From Ctena decussata (lineage: Eukaryota; Mollusca; Bivalvia; Lucinida; Lucinidae), in contig OZ022502.1 in the NCBI GenBank assembly GCA_963989385.1, positions 47,919,454 through 47,983,453 on the forward strand: a stretch of DNA of 64,000 nucleotides. Direction: 5' to 3'. The notes under the pieces are model-generated. The model was not told the origin of the DNA. It saw nothing but the letters and a program-made list of their open reading frames with translations, and made no database searches. Made by a program: the position numbers and the translations under genes. Positions 1-12,164 of the stretch are shown here, in pieces; the first letter of the stretch is position 1, and every line of letters starts with the position of its first letter.

Positions 1-1290
1 TTATTATTGCGGCTCCGTTATAATTATATTTTATGAAGCGAAATGTTTATCAAATATAAGACACAAACTAACGACTCTTTATTTCATTTATTTATTTATA
101 CATTGTTTTGAGAGGGTAACACAATTAGCTTGTTAGCTGTTATACCTTGTGGCCCTCTGTTAATAACACTATATACATAATAATAAACACCATCATCACA
201 AAGTTCACAAAATAGGTGCAAACAAGAGTGCTGAAAAATATTGGTAAATGTATATAAAATTTGATAAGAAGCAGTGTCTTAAGACACAAGTTAAGAGTCA
301 TGTTCTATCCAAATTAAAACAGCATCAAACGCACACATAAAGAATAGAAAAAAATGACATGAACTCAAATTAGACATTTACTAAGAGCGTATAAAACGTT
401 TCATGTTTGCATAATAGTAACTTTGAAATACATGTCGCAAGCACACAAATTAAGATAAAAATAGACGCATTGCTGTACCGTTTGAAACAGATATAAAACA
501 GTACCACAATTCTATAGATTCATATAAGAAATAGCCCTATATCCATACCATACCGCAACAAAAATCAAGCGTGGCTAATCCAATGCATAGCCGAACAGGG
601 ATCTTGTGGCGGAGACCAATGTCCAAACAGCAAGCCCCCTGTTCATACAAGTATACAAATATATGACACGATTTAAGACTGGCGCAGTTCCGATACGAGC
701 CGTTCTACAGGATAAATGCTAAATCAGATTGACATATATATGAACATGCTACAAACCCCGTTTCATATGAGTGTAAAATCAATTAAACATAAAAGCTTTA
801 AGGCCCCATTGCTCTATCAGCATGAAATATTTTATCGTGAGGTATCGCTGCAAACTTCTTACTACAGTTTCGCCATTGCTTATTATCTTGCTTGGCCGGC
901 TTTGAAAAATCCAAACATCCTCGAGTTTACCATAAAATAGATTGAAAAATAACTAGTTCATTTTAGTTGCCAACTAAAATGACCTACTTTCGATTTCACA
1001 AGCATTATTTCATGGTAAAACCACAAGGTACAGGAGATAAAAATACAAGGTACAGGCGTTTAACAGTTGATAAAAATACAATGTACAAAAATGTTAAGCA
1101 AGGATCCCATTGATTGTGCCACGGTTGCATTATTTCATTGCTTAACCGGGAACCAGAGACGAAAACCGTATTTTTATGGAGAGACTTATCATTTTTCCAA
1201 AATACCTTGTTTCTACTTTTTTCCAGTTATATGATACAAAAAAGCACATCAACCGAAATATTTTCATTAATTCTGAAGGCTGTACAGGTT
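1..1290. other. Non-coding stretch, possible LINE 3' tail at its left end
   Basis: No convincing coding sequence is seen. Around 75-200 there is an AT-rich segment that, read on the minus strand, looks like the 3' end of a LINE (a short GC-rich patch followed by an A-rich end). It could be the 3' untranslated tail of the reverse-transcriptase remnant that starts at 1,291, but I cannot show continuity. Short open frames here have no recognisable domain. Confidence 0.35.
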
Positions 1291-3250
1291 TCATAATGAT
1301 TGTATTTTGACGATTTTTACCACTGGTAGGACTATGGAGACTTTAAAAGCATTTAGGGAACTCGCGTCTCTAGTAGTCTGAGGAAGAGAATTCCATAGCC
1401 TATGAGCTGAACAAGAGAAGGATCCATCGTTTATTGCCGTACGTGACTTTGGCACATACAATGATCCATTGTCGGCTGACCGTAGGTTTAGAGAATGTTC
1501 TTGAGATACCGGTTTCAGTAAAGTTGATATGTATTCCGGAGTAAGGTTATTCATGGCTCTTTATGTAAGTATAGCTTTATTGTACTTAATCCTGTTTGGC
1601 ACTGAGAGCCAACCGAGCTCTTTGAACATATGTTCGGATGGGGTATTGAATTCAGCGTGCAGTATTATCCGAGCCGCACGTTTTTGTAATTTTGACAGTT
1701 GTTCAATATGTGTGCCTGCTGCGGATCCCCATGTAACAGAACCGTTATCTATGAAAGGTAGAATGTACCCTTGATAAAACATCTTTTGAAAGTCAACAGA
1801 AACATATTCGGATAGCTGTCGAAGAAGTGATATCTTAGATGCGATGACCGAACAGAGGTGATCAAGATGAGATGACCAGGTCAGGTTTTCATCAATATAA
1901 ATGCCAAGTAATTTTTGTTTAGGTACATTCTGTATGCAGGTATTGTCTATCTAGATATTTAATTTACGGGATATGTTTATTCGTTGTCTGGTTCCTACCA
2001 ACATGCAAGTGGTTTTACCATAGTGGACTTGCATTTTATTAGGCTTACTCCAATCAATAGCATTTTTAAGATCGCACCACAAGTGGTGTTTGATATTGTT
2101 TATGTTTTTACCTTTATTATTGACCGTTGCATCATCGGCGTATAGGTCAGAGTTACTATGATCAAAGCAAAGTGGCAGATCATTTATAAAAATAAGAAAC
2201 AACGTGGGGCCTATAATAGACCCCTGTGGGACACCAGAACGTACATAAGAAAAGTCTGCCAGTCCCTTGTCGCTTTCGATGACTTGCTGACGATTACTCA
2301 AATAAGAATTAAACCACTGTAGAGCTGAAGAACTGAATTTGTAAATAGAAAGCTTTTTCAACAAGATCGAGTGGTCCACTAGATCAAAGGCTTTACGAAA
2401 GTCGAGAAATAGGGCACCGATCATATCATCGTTGTCAATACACTCCATCCAACTATCTATTAATTTGATTAACGCAGCTTGGCAGCTGTGTTTATGACGG
2501 AAACCAGACTGACTTTCATGCAGAAGTTTGTATTTATTAAGAAATCCAATAAGGTGTTTGTTGATATGTTTTCGAAAATCTTAGATATTGTATGCAAAAT
2601 GGATATCGGTCTATAGTTAGATGGGTCTGATTTCGTCCCGCCTTTAAAGATTGGTATGACCTTTGCTTGCTTTAGCTGAGTAGGAAATATTCCTGTTGCA
2701 ATACTTTTATTTATTAGCATAGCAATAGATGGAGATATGGCAAAGGCTGCTATTTTAAGTATTCTAGGACCAATGCCATCAAGACCCGTTGCCTTCGAGC
2801 ACTCGAGTTTATTAATATAACGCACAACTTGTTCCGGAGTGATGAAGGGAATAGTAAAGAACGTGTCCTAGGGTATTTTGTTACAGACATATGTAGTTAT
2901 TTTTTCTGTATTTAAAGTTGGTGTATCGCTATCATTTTGATTCAAAATGTCCGCTATCGAAGTGAAGTATTTATTAAGTTTCTGAGCTATGTCTTCAGAG
3001 GTAATTATATGTTCATTGACGATGATAAGTTCTTCCGGCAAGCGTTTATTTGAAACCTTTAAGTGTCCGTTCACTATACGTAAATGAGTCCAAATATGCT
3101 TTGTTTCTTTCGACTTACTAATGGAGTCCGAGAAAAATTTGCGTTTCGCGGCTCTGATTTATTGCCTTGCCTTCGATAAGTCTTATAATCAGACCACTGT
3201 TTTAGGCGTTTACATTTATCTCGTAGGTTTTGCATTCGCCTTATAAATGG
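1291..3250 (-). pseudogene. Non-LTR retrotransposon reverse transcriptase remnant
   Basis: The minus strand encodes most of a LINE reverse transcriptase in pieces. From 5' to 3': a basic linker (about 3,250-3,075), the pre-RT linker (3,074-2,868), the RT fingers with KVIPIF and SNYRPIS (2,825-2,469), the palm with FLDFRKAFD, SGVPQGSIIGP and the catalytic YADD (2,448-1,951), the thumb with KLLGIYIDENLTW, and the C-terminal region to 1,291. The pieces at 2,448-1,291 share one frame, broken by stops at 1,951-1,953 and near 1,558. A frameshift near 2,460-2,500 separates them from the upstream part. The endonuclease is missing, so the copy is 5'-truncated and dead. The clade (CR1 or Jockey group) cannot be settled by eye. 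Confidence 0.9.
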
Positions 3251-3252
3251 TA

Positions 3253-3722
3253 CTTAAGTTTCTCCAGAATGCCATACTCCCAGTGGTCTGACAAAAGTTT
3301 ATGTTCATCACTATGGTGTGAGCGTATGTTCAGAATTTTTTTTTTACTGGTGATACGTCCAAGGGCAATCATTCACCAGGACCTGTGATCAGGGAAACTA
3401 GTCCCTTACAAGAGAAGTAAACTTATTAACTGAATCCTCTGCACACTCAGCAGCAGAAATAAGGGAATATTCCAGGGAATTCAAATCTGTAATAGTCTGC
3501 GGGAAGAAACTGGACTTGTAAATGTCAGTCCCAGCCAATGGGTTTGAAAAGCCAGGGAATGACGATTCCTGGAACAAGGTCATTTTATGGTTATTCTGGC
3601 TGCACCCCTTAGACCTTTGTAAAGCATTATGAGTCTACTATCTTTCTCTTTTTCAGAGATTCCCACTTAAGTTTCTCCAGAATGCCATACTCTCAGTGTT
3701 CTGACAAAAGTTTATGTTCATC
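3253..3722 (-). mobile_element. Second LINE 3' fragment between long direct repeats
   Basis: An open frame at 3,583-3,398 on the minus strand resembles the extreme C-terminus of a LINE polymerase (FFPQTITDLNSLE, then a short helical end). A T-run at about 3,339-3,347 is the expected minus-strand A-tail. The segment is bracketed by two copies of a direct repeat of about 57 bp (about 3,253-3,309 and 3,666-3,722; start ACTTAAGTTTCTCCAG) with a few mismatches. The repeat may be an unusually long target-site duplication or a duplicated piece of the neighbouring LINE linker. Confidence 0.6.
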
Positions 3723-4103
3723 CAAATGTGCTATTATATTATAGTAATTTGGATGGTACACAAGTAAGAGAAACCGGTCGTTAATTGCAAGCCAAAGACC
3801 TCTCTCCTTTTTCAAATTCCTTAGTGACTGGGAAGATAAAGGCCTGTTTATTTCATTTTTTTGTCTTTTCATTTAAGATAGAATATTGTTAAAAACAGAA
3901 TGTAATTGGGTTAGCTGAATGACACCTGATCCATCGATGGAATATAAAACCTTCATGCGGCCAGAACAGCTTACAACTGCAGAAGCAAAGGGCGAGCGTT
4001 TGGAGCCAGTAAAACTAGTTTAAGCCTCCCCCAGTAATATATTACTGACCGTTCCAAGACACTACTTCTATTGTGGTTCGATAATGTTACGTGTTCCTAT
4101 GTC
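3723..4103. other. Non-coding, one short inverted repeat
   Basis: No gene is seen. A small palindrome (arms CCAAAT and ATTTGG, about 3,723-3,753) follows the direct repeat. The rest has no feature I can name. Confidence 0.4.
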
Positions 4104-7100
4104 CTACTGATAAAACAGGCAATCAAAATCTTCTGTTTCATGTTTTTTCCATTGTTCAGGTGTGATGATTCCAGCACACTCGCCATGTACCCATTTATCA
4201 CAGTCATCGCACTGTATCCAGTTGGGAGAATCGTCAAACTGACCGGAACATATGGAACAACAATCATTTCCTTCCTCTGTGTTATCTTTCTCAGTTTGTT
4301 TCTTTGCTTTCCCTTTGCTCACTGCAGTCTTACGTCTACTTTTACCTTTGCCTTTCCCTTTTACATTTCGTCCGCCTCTTTGAAGGGAATCAGCAGTATG
4401 CGTTTGGGGAAAACTAGCGAAGGACAGTCACTAGAAGAAGAGGGACATGTACTTGCTCCAGAAAGTTCAGTAAATGCACCAGGCGTTAACATGAAGTCGC
4501 ATTGTGCTATTGCAGTAATCAGTGCATCGTTCATTTGTTTCTTAGTCGAACTTTTTGAAACCGAAATTTCATATGCTGCACAAAGTTTTTGCAGGTCTTT
4601 TTTCAAGAATTTCTTGTCATTAAAATATGCATTATTTTCTAATACCCCAGCTTTTAATTTAAGATGAGAAACCTTTTTACCCTCAGATTTATCGGAAATA
4701 ATTTCCTGCATTGTTAGTTTTACAGTGGATTTTTTTCGGGGGGTTGTCCATTACCTTTTACGATGTGCCTTACCTTTCTCTTTTTTAATTAATAGTAAAT
4801 AATCTTTTCTGAAATGTGAGGCAGATACTTTAATATATTTCTGCAAAATGTCAAGACAAAACTTGTAGTAAGAACTAGATCATCGTCATCTGACTCCTCT
4901 AATCAGAATAAAAGCAACCATTTTTGCAAAAGATTGTAGTTTTCGAGTAGTTTGGATTTGATGTACTCAACTACTTTATCACCATGGTTAGATACATTTT
5001 CAAAGGTCTCTAATTCACGAATATTGCCTTTCAGATCATCAAAAAATAAATAAGCCTCGTCCATTATATTAGTAAGCCCCTGTCTGATGTTTTGTTTTCT
5101 AGTTGTTTTTACTAATGTTTCACTGTATTTTGTTATTTTATAAAAGTCAGCGAATGATACAATAAGTTGTAGTAAGAAATCTGCCTTTTTTCTATTTTCA
5201 TATAGCTTTTTAGGATCAAACAGTGAATTTCGTACCCCCCCCCCTCCAATATATCTTACACTACCCTTTTCCCTCTTCAAATTTCTCACTAGGAGTTTGC
5301 CTTTCCAGTACGGATGTTGTTGTTATTAATTCGCTCTTTTTTTGTATCACTAATTTCGAAGGCTGAAACAGACTGATAATTTGAAAGCATTCTAGCACAT
5401 GACTCAAGAAAGCGATCTTGTTTCAGATAGTTAGTAATATCCGAGCAAAATTTGGGTATGTGTTTTGTTTCAACAGTGTTTTTTTTTCATCTGCTATGTT
5501 ATTTTCAGCAATTCTATTAATGCTCAAAAACTGAAAAGAGAACCAGAGTTTAAAAGGTTCAGTGTTTTTCTTTATTGTTTCTTTTATGTCATAAACTTGA
5601 TCTTGCAGTGGTGTATTGCTGTATTCGTCTGAAACGGACTGTAAAATAGTCAAAGGGTCAATGTAGTCTGAGGTTGGTAAAGGTTTCTGAATTCCAAATA
5701 ATATATTAGAAGCCTGATCGGAACTGGTACTTTCACTTTTATCATCATCATCATCGTCATCATTATCAACATACATGTATACATCGTCATGATTATCATG
5801 AGCAAAAACGTCATAATCATAATCAAGCAAGTCTGGATTTTCGAGATCATTATCAAATGGCGTATACAGCACATCTTCTAATTCATAAGTTATATATTCA
5901 TTTGAACAGCAAGTGAAATCAAGACATATCTCTATTAATGGGGTTAAATAGAAATCTTTGACTTTTTGGGGGTGCTGATGTATCAAATTTGGCTTGAAGT
6001 TTTTAACTTGCAAAGTTTCAGGTGAGACTGCACGGCCTAACGCGACACCAATCTGGCCTGGTGTTCGAGCATTGTCGCAGCCAACAACAACCGACTCAAG
6101 TGTCATCCCTTGGGAGCGGCGTTAGGTAACATCATAGCATAAAATGATAGGAAACTACAATCTTTTGGACAAAGTGCGCCTCGAAACTGGGTCAATTTTT
6201 GTAAATAGATATTTACTTAATTTTATGTTATATCCGGTTTTTGAAAATGAACAATCACTGTCTCATCTAACACCTCTTTCACAGTGCCAGTGGTACCATT
6301 GACCAATACATTACTTAAATTTACGGCAAGCATAACGGGGTAATCGACCTTTAAACCAAGTACCTTGGGTGCTTGAAATTGTTTAAATAGTAAGAGTCAC
6401 CTTCATCTACTGATTGATATATTTTGACCGGGCTTGGCAGGGCTTTCAGTCTATCAGGATTGTATAAACTAGCTTTAAAATTTGTCTAAAATAAATGCAC
6501 AGTTTAATTATCATCATTGATATCACTTTCAAGAGATGCTACGAATTCTAATGATTCTCTCGATTGCTCACACCTTTCAATTTCATTTATGCATGTTACA
6601 AGTTGTGCATCCTTTTGCCGTAAAACAGTAGTCAAATGCATTATATGCGGAATAGCACTGAAAAAGCTCTTGGATTCAAAACAGTATTGGCCAGTTTCCC
6701 CATATAATTCATCTGGTACCGGAGGAAGTTGATAAAAATCACCAGATAAGATTATCTGAATGCCCCCAAAATACCTATCACTTTTTCTTATAGCTCTACA
6801 AACATATCCTACAATGTCAAATAACTTTTTACTTATCATAGACACCTCGTCTATAATCAAAATGTAACAATCAGTTATATTTTTCCTTGCTTCTTGGTAC
6901 CGTTCGTCGTCACATATTAATGTCACAAGTTCTGGTGTTGGTATCCCACCAGCCCCAATACCACAACATTTATGCAAGGTCTGGCCGTTTTCATACCTCG
7001 TGGCGGCTATGCCGGCAACAGCTACATTTTTGCCCCTTGATGATAGGTCTTTCGCCAGTAAATCTAACACAAATGTTTCCCCAGTGCCTCCTTGGCCTAA

Positions 7101-7200
7101 TCTAACACAAATGTTTCCCCAGTGCCTCCTTGGCCTGTCACAACAATACTGTGACCAGACCTGCTGCATAGAGCTGTACTTGTTCTGCACTTAACATGCT
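4104..7200 (-). pseudogene. PIF1-like helicase with C-terminal PHD finger, decayed
   Basis: The minus strand carries a broken superfamily-1B helicase of the PIF1-like group. At the 5' end, 7,190-6,504 holds the Walker A region (GQGGTGETF; the normal Lys is Glu), Walker B (IIDEVSM) and GDFYQLPP. About 6,380-6,240 gives a beta segment, PVMLAVNLSNVLVNGTTG. At 6,120-6,000 motif VI reads SQGMTLESVVV then GQIGVALGRAVS. Downstream follow an acidic run with poly-Asp (about 5,720-5,760), helical segments with no known domain (5,420-4,740), a helical SAP-like stretch (4,711-4,361) and a PHD zinc finger (4,322-4,104; CSIC, CDDC, WVHGEC). Frames shift at several points and a 38-bp duplication sits on Walker A. 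Large PIF1-like families occur in mollusc genomes and are probably transposon-borne, but no terminal repeats or Rep nuclease are seen. It is not a working gene. Confidence 0.85.
7061..7136. repeat. 38-bp tandem duplication across the Walker A codons
   Basis: The 38-bp unit at 7,061-7,098 (core CTAACACAAATGTTTCCCCA) is repeated directly after it at 7,099-7,136. The unit encodes the PIF1 phosphate-binding loop. Because 38 is not a multiple of three, it shifts the frame of the helicase pseudogene. Confidence 0.9.
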
Positions 7201-7615
7201 GGTTGATAAACATACAATAATGAAATACAATACGGCTTACCAACTCAATACATATTGACTATGGCAGGGAGATTTCTACAGATGATAAGAACTTGATTGA
7301 GGACTGTTCACTTTGATAGATAGCGGTAAAATTACGTCATCTGGCTTCCGCTTTGCATCGGCTGCGTTTGTTTTGCCTCACCGGGTGACCGCCGTTCACC
7401 ATCGCGTACGCCGTTTAAGCGCCAAACGAACGCAGGTGGTATGTTGCTTTGCATGCTTGCTAGTGGCATTCATATGATAGCGAGTTCCAGTTCGACGTAG
7501 AAAAATGCCGACTGTTCGCTACAATATTTTCTTATCACATAGTATGCAAACAACCCTAAGGCGGTCGTTCCGTTCTTGTAGCAAACGTTTGAAGCATAAT
7601 ATGCTGTTCATTGTG
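7201..7615. other. Non-coding spacer
   Basis: Nothing recognisable lies between the 5' end of the helicase remnant and the next repeat element. An in-frame ATG at about 7,194-7,196 precedes a helicase-like start (LSAEQVQLYAA), so the original start codon may be there. Confidence 0.35.
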
Positions 7616-8703
7616 TCTAGGCTTCCATTTTTTGTCGGGCCGCTTGCGGTAAGCGAGACATAGTTGTTACAACTTCAGTTCGGTGTATGTCCGTGAATGC
7701 GTGCGTCCGTCCGGATTTGTCCGGGCCCTAACTTCTACATTTATGGACGGATTTCAAAATAATTTGGCACAGTTGTTCTCCTCGATGGGTAGAAGTGCCG
7801 GTTGAAACATTTGATCAGATAGGTCCAAGGTCAAGGTCACACTTGAAGGTCAAATGATAAAATGACCATAAATTGAGCCTGTCCGAGCCATAACTTCTAC
7901 ATTTACGGATGGATTTCAAAATAGTTTGACACAATTGTTCTCCTTGATAAGCAGAACTGCCATCATTTGAAGCATTTGTTCAGGTAGGTCCAAGGTCAAG
8001 GTCACACTTGAAAGTCAAATGATAAAATGGCCATACATTGAGCTTGTCTGAGCCATTACTTGTACATTTGTGGATGGATTTCAAAATAATTTGGCACAAT
8101 TGTTTTCCTTGATAAATGGAAGTGCCATTTGGAACATTGGTTCAGGTAGGTCCAAGGTCAAGGTCACACTTGAAGGTCAAATGATAAAATGGTCATAATT
8201 TGAGCTTGTCCGAGCCATAACTTCAACATTTACGAATGTATTTCAAAATAATTTGGCACAATTGTTCTCCTTGATGAGTAGAAGTGCTGTTTAGAATATT
8301 TGTTCAAGTAGGTCCAAAGTCAAGGTCACACTTGAAGGTCAAATGATAAAATGGTCATAAATTGAGCTTGTCCGAGCCATTACTTCTACATTTATGCATG
8401 GATTTCAAAATAATTTGCCACAATTGTTCTTCTTGATGAGTGGAAGTATCAAGTGACATACATGTTTGGGTAGGTACAAGGTCAAGGTCACACTTGAAGG
8501 TCAGATATTGTGATTTTCATAAATGGAGTTTGTCTGGGTCATCACTTCTACTTATTTTCCTTTGTGAAAATTTGAAAAAAAAAAGAAGAAATATGCTGGC
8601 TAAGCATGATGTTGTTTGTCTTCTTTCCAGAGTGAAGCAGTTACTTTATAGGTCACTATAGCAAACAGCGGGCTCGACCAGTTGTCCCTGGACAACCTTC
8701 TAG
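7616..8703 (+). mobile_element. HINE/pearl-like element with ~163-bp tandem array
   Basis: About five tandem copies of a ~163-bp unit run from about 7,700 to 8,540; the landmark TTCAAAATAATTTGGCACAA recurs near 7,751, 7,914, 8,079, 8,241 and 8,404. Every copy contains a CAAGGTCAAGGTCACACTTG block. After the array comes unique sequence, then a hairpin GTTGTCC-C-TGGACAAC (8,681-8,696) and CTAG (8,700-8,703) followed by T. Central tandem repeats with a 3' hairpin and CTRR-T end are the known layout of non-autonomous Helitron/Helentron elements in bivalves. The 5' end is uncertain. Confidence 0.65.
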
Positions 8704-9485
8704 TTTTCTGCTTTTCCTATCTTTAGTTCCTTGGTAGGGCCAGGCTCGGATACAGACCCCAACGTACTGGTGAGGCTCTGGATAACTTCTGGGGCTGGGA
8801 GGTGCCGAAATGTATGTGTGTGGGGGGAGGGGGGGGGGGGGCAGGGTTTGGGGCTTGAAAATATATGATATAATTAGGGACCAATTTGATAATAATTTTC
8901 AAAAATATTATTTTTTGCTTTGGACTATATGTTGTGATTTGTCATTAAAATCGCCGTGCCGAGGCGATTCTAATGAAATATCACAGCATATATATTAATC
9001 TTTTCATTATTTTTACAGACACTCTCATTAACATTATGAAAATACGAAAAAATAAGATCTATTACCAAAAATAAGATCCATTACTATTTTGGCACAAGCT
9101 CTTTTTGAAGCGGTGCTGGGTAAAAACGATTTCTCTTAGCCTCTGAAGTAGTCATGTAGTCTTTACTGCGCAAATTACCGTCTGTTCTAGGTTTTCTTGG
9201 AGGCCATTTAAATGCCAGCATGTACATACAACAACAAGTAATAATAACTATTTTGTATAAGGTATATCATGGATAGTATATATTAGACACACTTTCGGAT
9301 ATTTCGGTAGAGTTTGATAATCAGTATATTTCAGCACATGTAGTAACCCTATCCTTGTTTTCTCTGCTGTTATTCTCTTTTTATATACACTGAATATTCT
9401 TATATAGTGCTGCTCATATACAAATGTTAAAAAAGAACATGATATTTTTTACTGATTAAAGTACATAAAAATATATCTCAGACGT
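8704..9485. other. Non-coding spacer with one hairpin
   Basis: No gene is seen. There is a G-rich run at about 8,821-8,841. An inverted repeat at 8,927-8,991 has arms of about 29 bp around a 7-base loop and probably represents a small fold-back element. Confidence 0.5.
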
Positions 9486-9725
9486 AAGGGACGCCCCTCT
9501 TCCCTCCCGTCCTGGGTTCGAAACCCGGTCTGGCCACATACTTCCGTTTCTCTTTCCGCTGATTCAAGAAGGGCAGTTGTCAGTTACTGGGGAAAGTATG
9601 TGCAGTTTGTACTGGTTAACCGCTTAGGAGGTCTAAGCCTGCCCAGGAATAGTGTGGTTAGATTGACAGACCGTCCCGACATCACCTTAGCTGTTTACCG
9701 TGGACGTTAAGCATCAAGTCAACCA
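9486..9725 (+). mobile_element. tRNA-derived SINE, type 1, 5'-truncated
   Basis: The box B motif GGTTCGAAACCC (about 9,513-9,524) and the body that follows match the full copy at 19,352-19,605, including the CTTAGGAGGTCTAAGCC block and the terminal GCTGTTTACCGTGGACGTTA. The 5' half of the tRNA-like head is missing or degraded. Confidence 0.75.
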
Positions 9726-10981
9726 ACCGAAATCCCCCCCCCCCTCTCCCTCTCCGTCTTGGTACCGGTACTGGAGTAGGGGTTTTACCGCTAAGTATTC
9801 TCGTATTATAATTCCGAAAGAACCAGTCTACCTGTCGCGCGCGCAACTGTCAATCATTGTCCAATGTGCTGCAAATCGAGATTTTTTGCCTTATTTTTCT
9901 ACACATTCGGTGAGAAATAGCAAGAATTCGAGAAAAGTTTGAAACGATGCCGGTGTCCACGTAAAGGCCAATGTCTGGCGAACTGATCGAGGGACGTAGG
10001 TATATTACATGATTGTGTTAAATTCGGAAGGCGCAGCACTGTTTACCGAGAGAGGGGTCAAAATTGATCAACGGAGAGTTGCATATCTTTTGGGGTTTTT
10101 TAAGCCAAGGGAGCAAATATCGATAATTGCAAACGTTTTCTATACGTGACCTAACAATTTATCTCAGTTAAGGTATTGTTCGGGTATACTAAAATTAAAA
10201 AAATAAGTGAGAAAAAAGCTGTAGGAGATTAATTTTGGACCAAATGCACCTACTAACCCCAAGTGTCTGTGGTCACGTTCCTCAACTTGAATTTGTGCAA
10301 CATGAGTTCGTAAATGAATATGAGTGTTAATTGCCTTGTATATAAAAACAATTTAAGATCCAGAACATTGCATTTAAATTTCTTTGCAAACTTTTATTGT
10401 AAACATGTTTGAAGCACTAATTTTGAAAGCGCTACGGGGCGGACGAATATTCACTATGTACATGTAAACAACGGAATCGCGTGCTTTGCTCTTGTCTTCA
10501 TAAAGCAGCCTACCGATTCGGAAATATTACAATTGAAATTAGTAGAAATCTAGAAAACAAGTAGCAAAGTAGGTATATTTAAATCTACTATTTCAATCAA
10601 GAGTGTAACGGGAGCGGTACCCCTCCGGGCCAGACCGAGTCCCTGGACCGAGTCCGCCGGATTATGAGTAGGCGACAGGTGACAGACCCCAGGCACCTCT
10701 CTCCTACACAAGTTTTACCCAGGTTCTTTTGCCAGGATATAAGGCGCAGAGATAACCAAAAGTAATGAAAACAAAAAGCTAACTATAGGTTTCCTATTCT
10801 TTATGCATAATCAAATTTTAGTTACCTGAGTAATTTGGCTAGTTCTATTGTTTACTGGTGAAAAGTCTGGAAGATCTCCCCTTGGACAGGACCGAGACCC
10901 TCCAGACAAAAAGCCAGCCCCTTAGTTAGTTTCTTAATCACCTACGGAAGAAGTGAAAAACCACCCTCCCTTTTTACTTTT
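9726..10981. other. Non-coding; possible LTR-like start near 10,605
   Basis: No coding region is seen. A sequence beginning TGTAACGGGAGCGGTACCCC at about 10,604 resembles the start of some Gypsy-type LTRs, but I find no matching partner LTR or polymerase, so it stays a remark only. Confidence 0.3.
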
Positions 10982-11248
10982 CAGGGATGAGAATGTTCAG
11001 GATTGATCAGGAATTCCTGATTTGAGAGTTCCAGAAATTGATCCCGGGCTACATGCAAAGTTAATTTTTAGGGCCATAAAAATGCAGGAAAACCATTTTT
11101 CTTCAGGTAAAGACCATTTCTTTGCACAGGAGACCTCTTATAGGCACAGATGTATGTAAAATATGGCTGGGAAGAAGTATTCCATTGGTCTCAAAAATTA
11201 CTAAAATTCGTTTTCCTGATTGGCTCTCAGGCCCCATTCTCATCCCTG
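10982..11248. mobile_element. hAT-type MITE, 267 bp, 5-bp TSD
   Basis: Terminal inverted repeats CAGGGATGAGAATG and CATTCTCATCCCTG bound a 267-bp AT-rich body with no coding sequence. CTTTT lies directly outside each end (10,977-10,981 and 11,249-11,253), giving a 5-bp target duplication. CAGGG-type termini are typical of hAT non-autonomous elements. Confidence 0.8.
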
Positions 11249-12164
11249 CTTTTTCGGCCTAAAATTATAAAGACAGTCCTTGGAAATGGATGAGGTACTC
11301 ACATTGCTTCCGAAGAGAGAGAAGGCTAAAGGACTTATACGAGGTTCTCGGTTTTAATCTAAGAGCGCGCGCACGGGTATGACACGGCTTTATGTACCTG
11401 TCCGGCCATCAGCCTTATCCAGTAGGAAACGGCTGTAACATACGCGGTTCGGAACTCAAAGCACATGTTGTACACCGTGACCTCTATTGGCCAATCAAAC
11501 AGTGAGCTCTAGGACGGTTGCGTCAAATGCAATGCCGGCAAAAATATCAGTAAATGATTACACACTGGATATATTTTAACAAATCATACAAATTCCAGAA
11601 AGGATATTGAGAGGTAAATCTCGTCCCTCAGAATAATTTCGATACGGTATGTCTTCAATGAACAGTGAAGTCAGAAAGGAGAGAGGTATGGAATTATCGA
11701 GAAATGTTGCTTTCAACTTGGTAAACAAACCATTTCCGTTACATCTTATCTCGTGTTTTTTGTTTGTTTGTTTTTTTTTTGTTGTTGTTTTTTTTTTTTT
11801 TTTTTTTTGCGGGGGGGGGGGGGGGGTCATTTCAGCTATGGATGGTAATCTGAGCCTTCGCTGACAAACAAAAGACCCCTGACATTTTTTTGATTGACGA
11901 CATTTAGCGTCAGAAGACATTAGCATTGAATACCCCAAAATAACTTGAAATCGTATTCCAGCCTCTGTTGGCATTATACTATAATGGTGTTTTCTTCTAT
12001 ATAATCATCTAATTTCAATTTTACCTGATTGCATCCCACATTTATGAAACAACGTTAAACTGAAGAACTTTTCTAGCAGTAAGCGATACTTTAACAACAA
12101 TATATTTTGGCGACAGGAATGATACTGACCCATTAAAACATGTTAAAAATACATATGTATTGTT
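11249..12164. other. Non-coding; poly-T/poly-G tract
   Basis: A pyrimidine-to-G tract (about 11,770-11,826) joins long T-runs to a G-run. Open frames across it are low-complexity artefacts. Nothing else is recognised. Confidence 0.4.

Noticed and set aside
4071..4667. 198-codon plus-strand frame
   Set aside because: It is the antisense shadow of the PHD/SAP-like end of the helicase pseudogene on the minus strand.
10604..10950. Solo LTR of a Gypsy element
   Set aside because: The start TGTAACGGGAGC is suggestive, but I found no matching CA end with flanking duplication and no second copy in the window.
11576..11974. 132-codon minus-strand frame with poly-Pro/Lys
   Set aside because: Most of it is the translation of the G-run and T-run; no domain is present.
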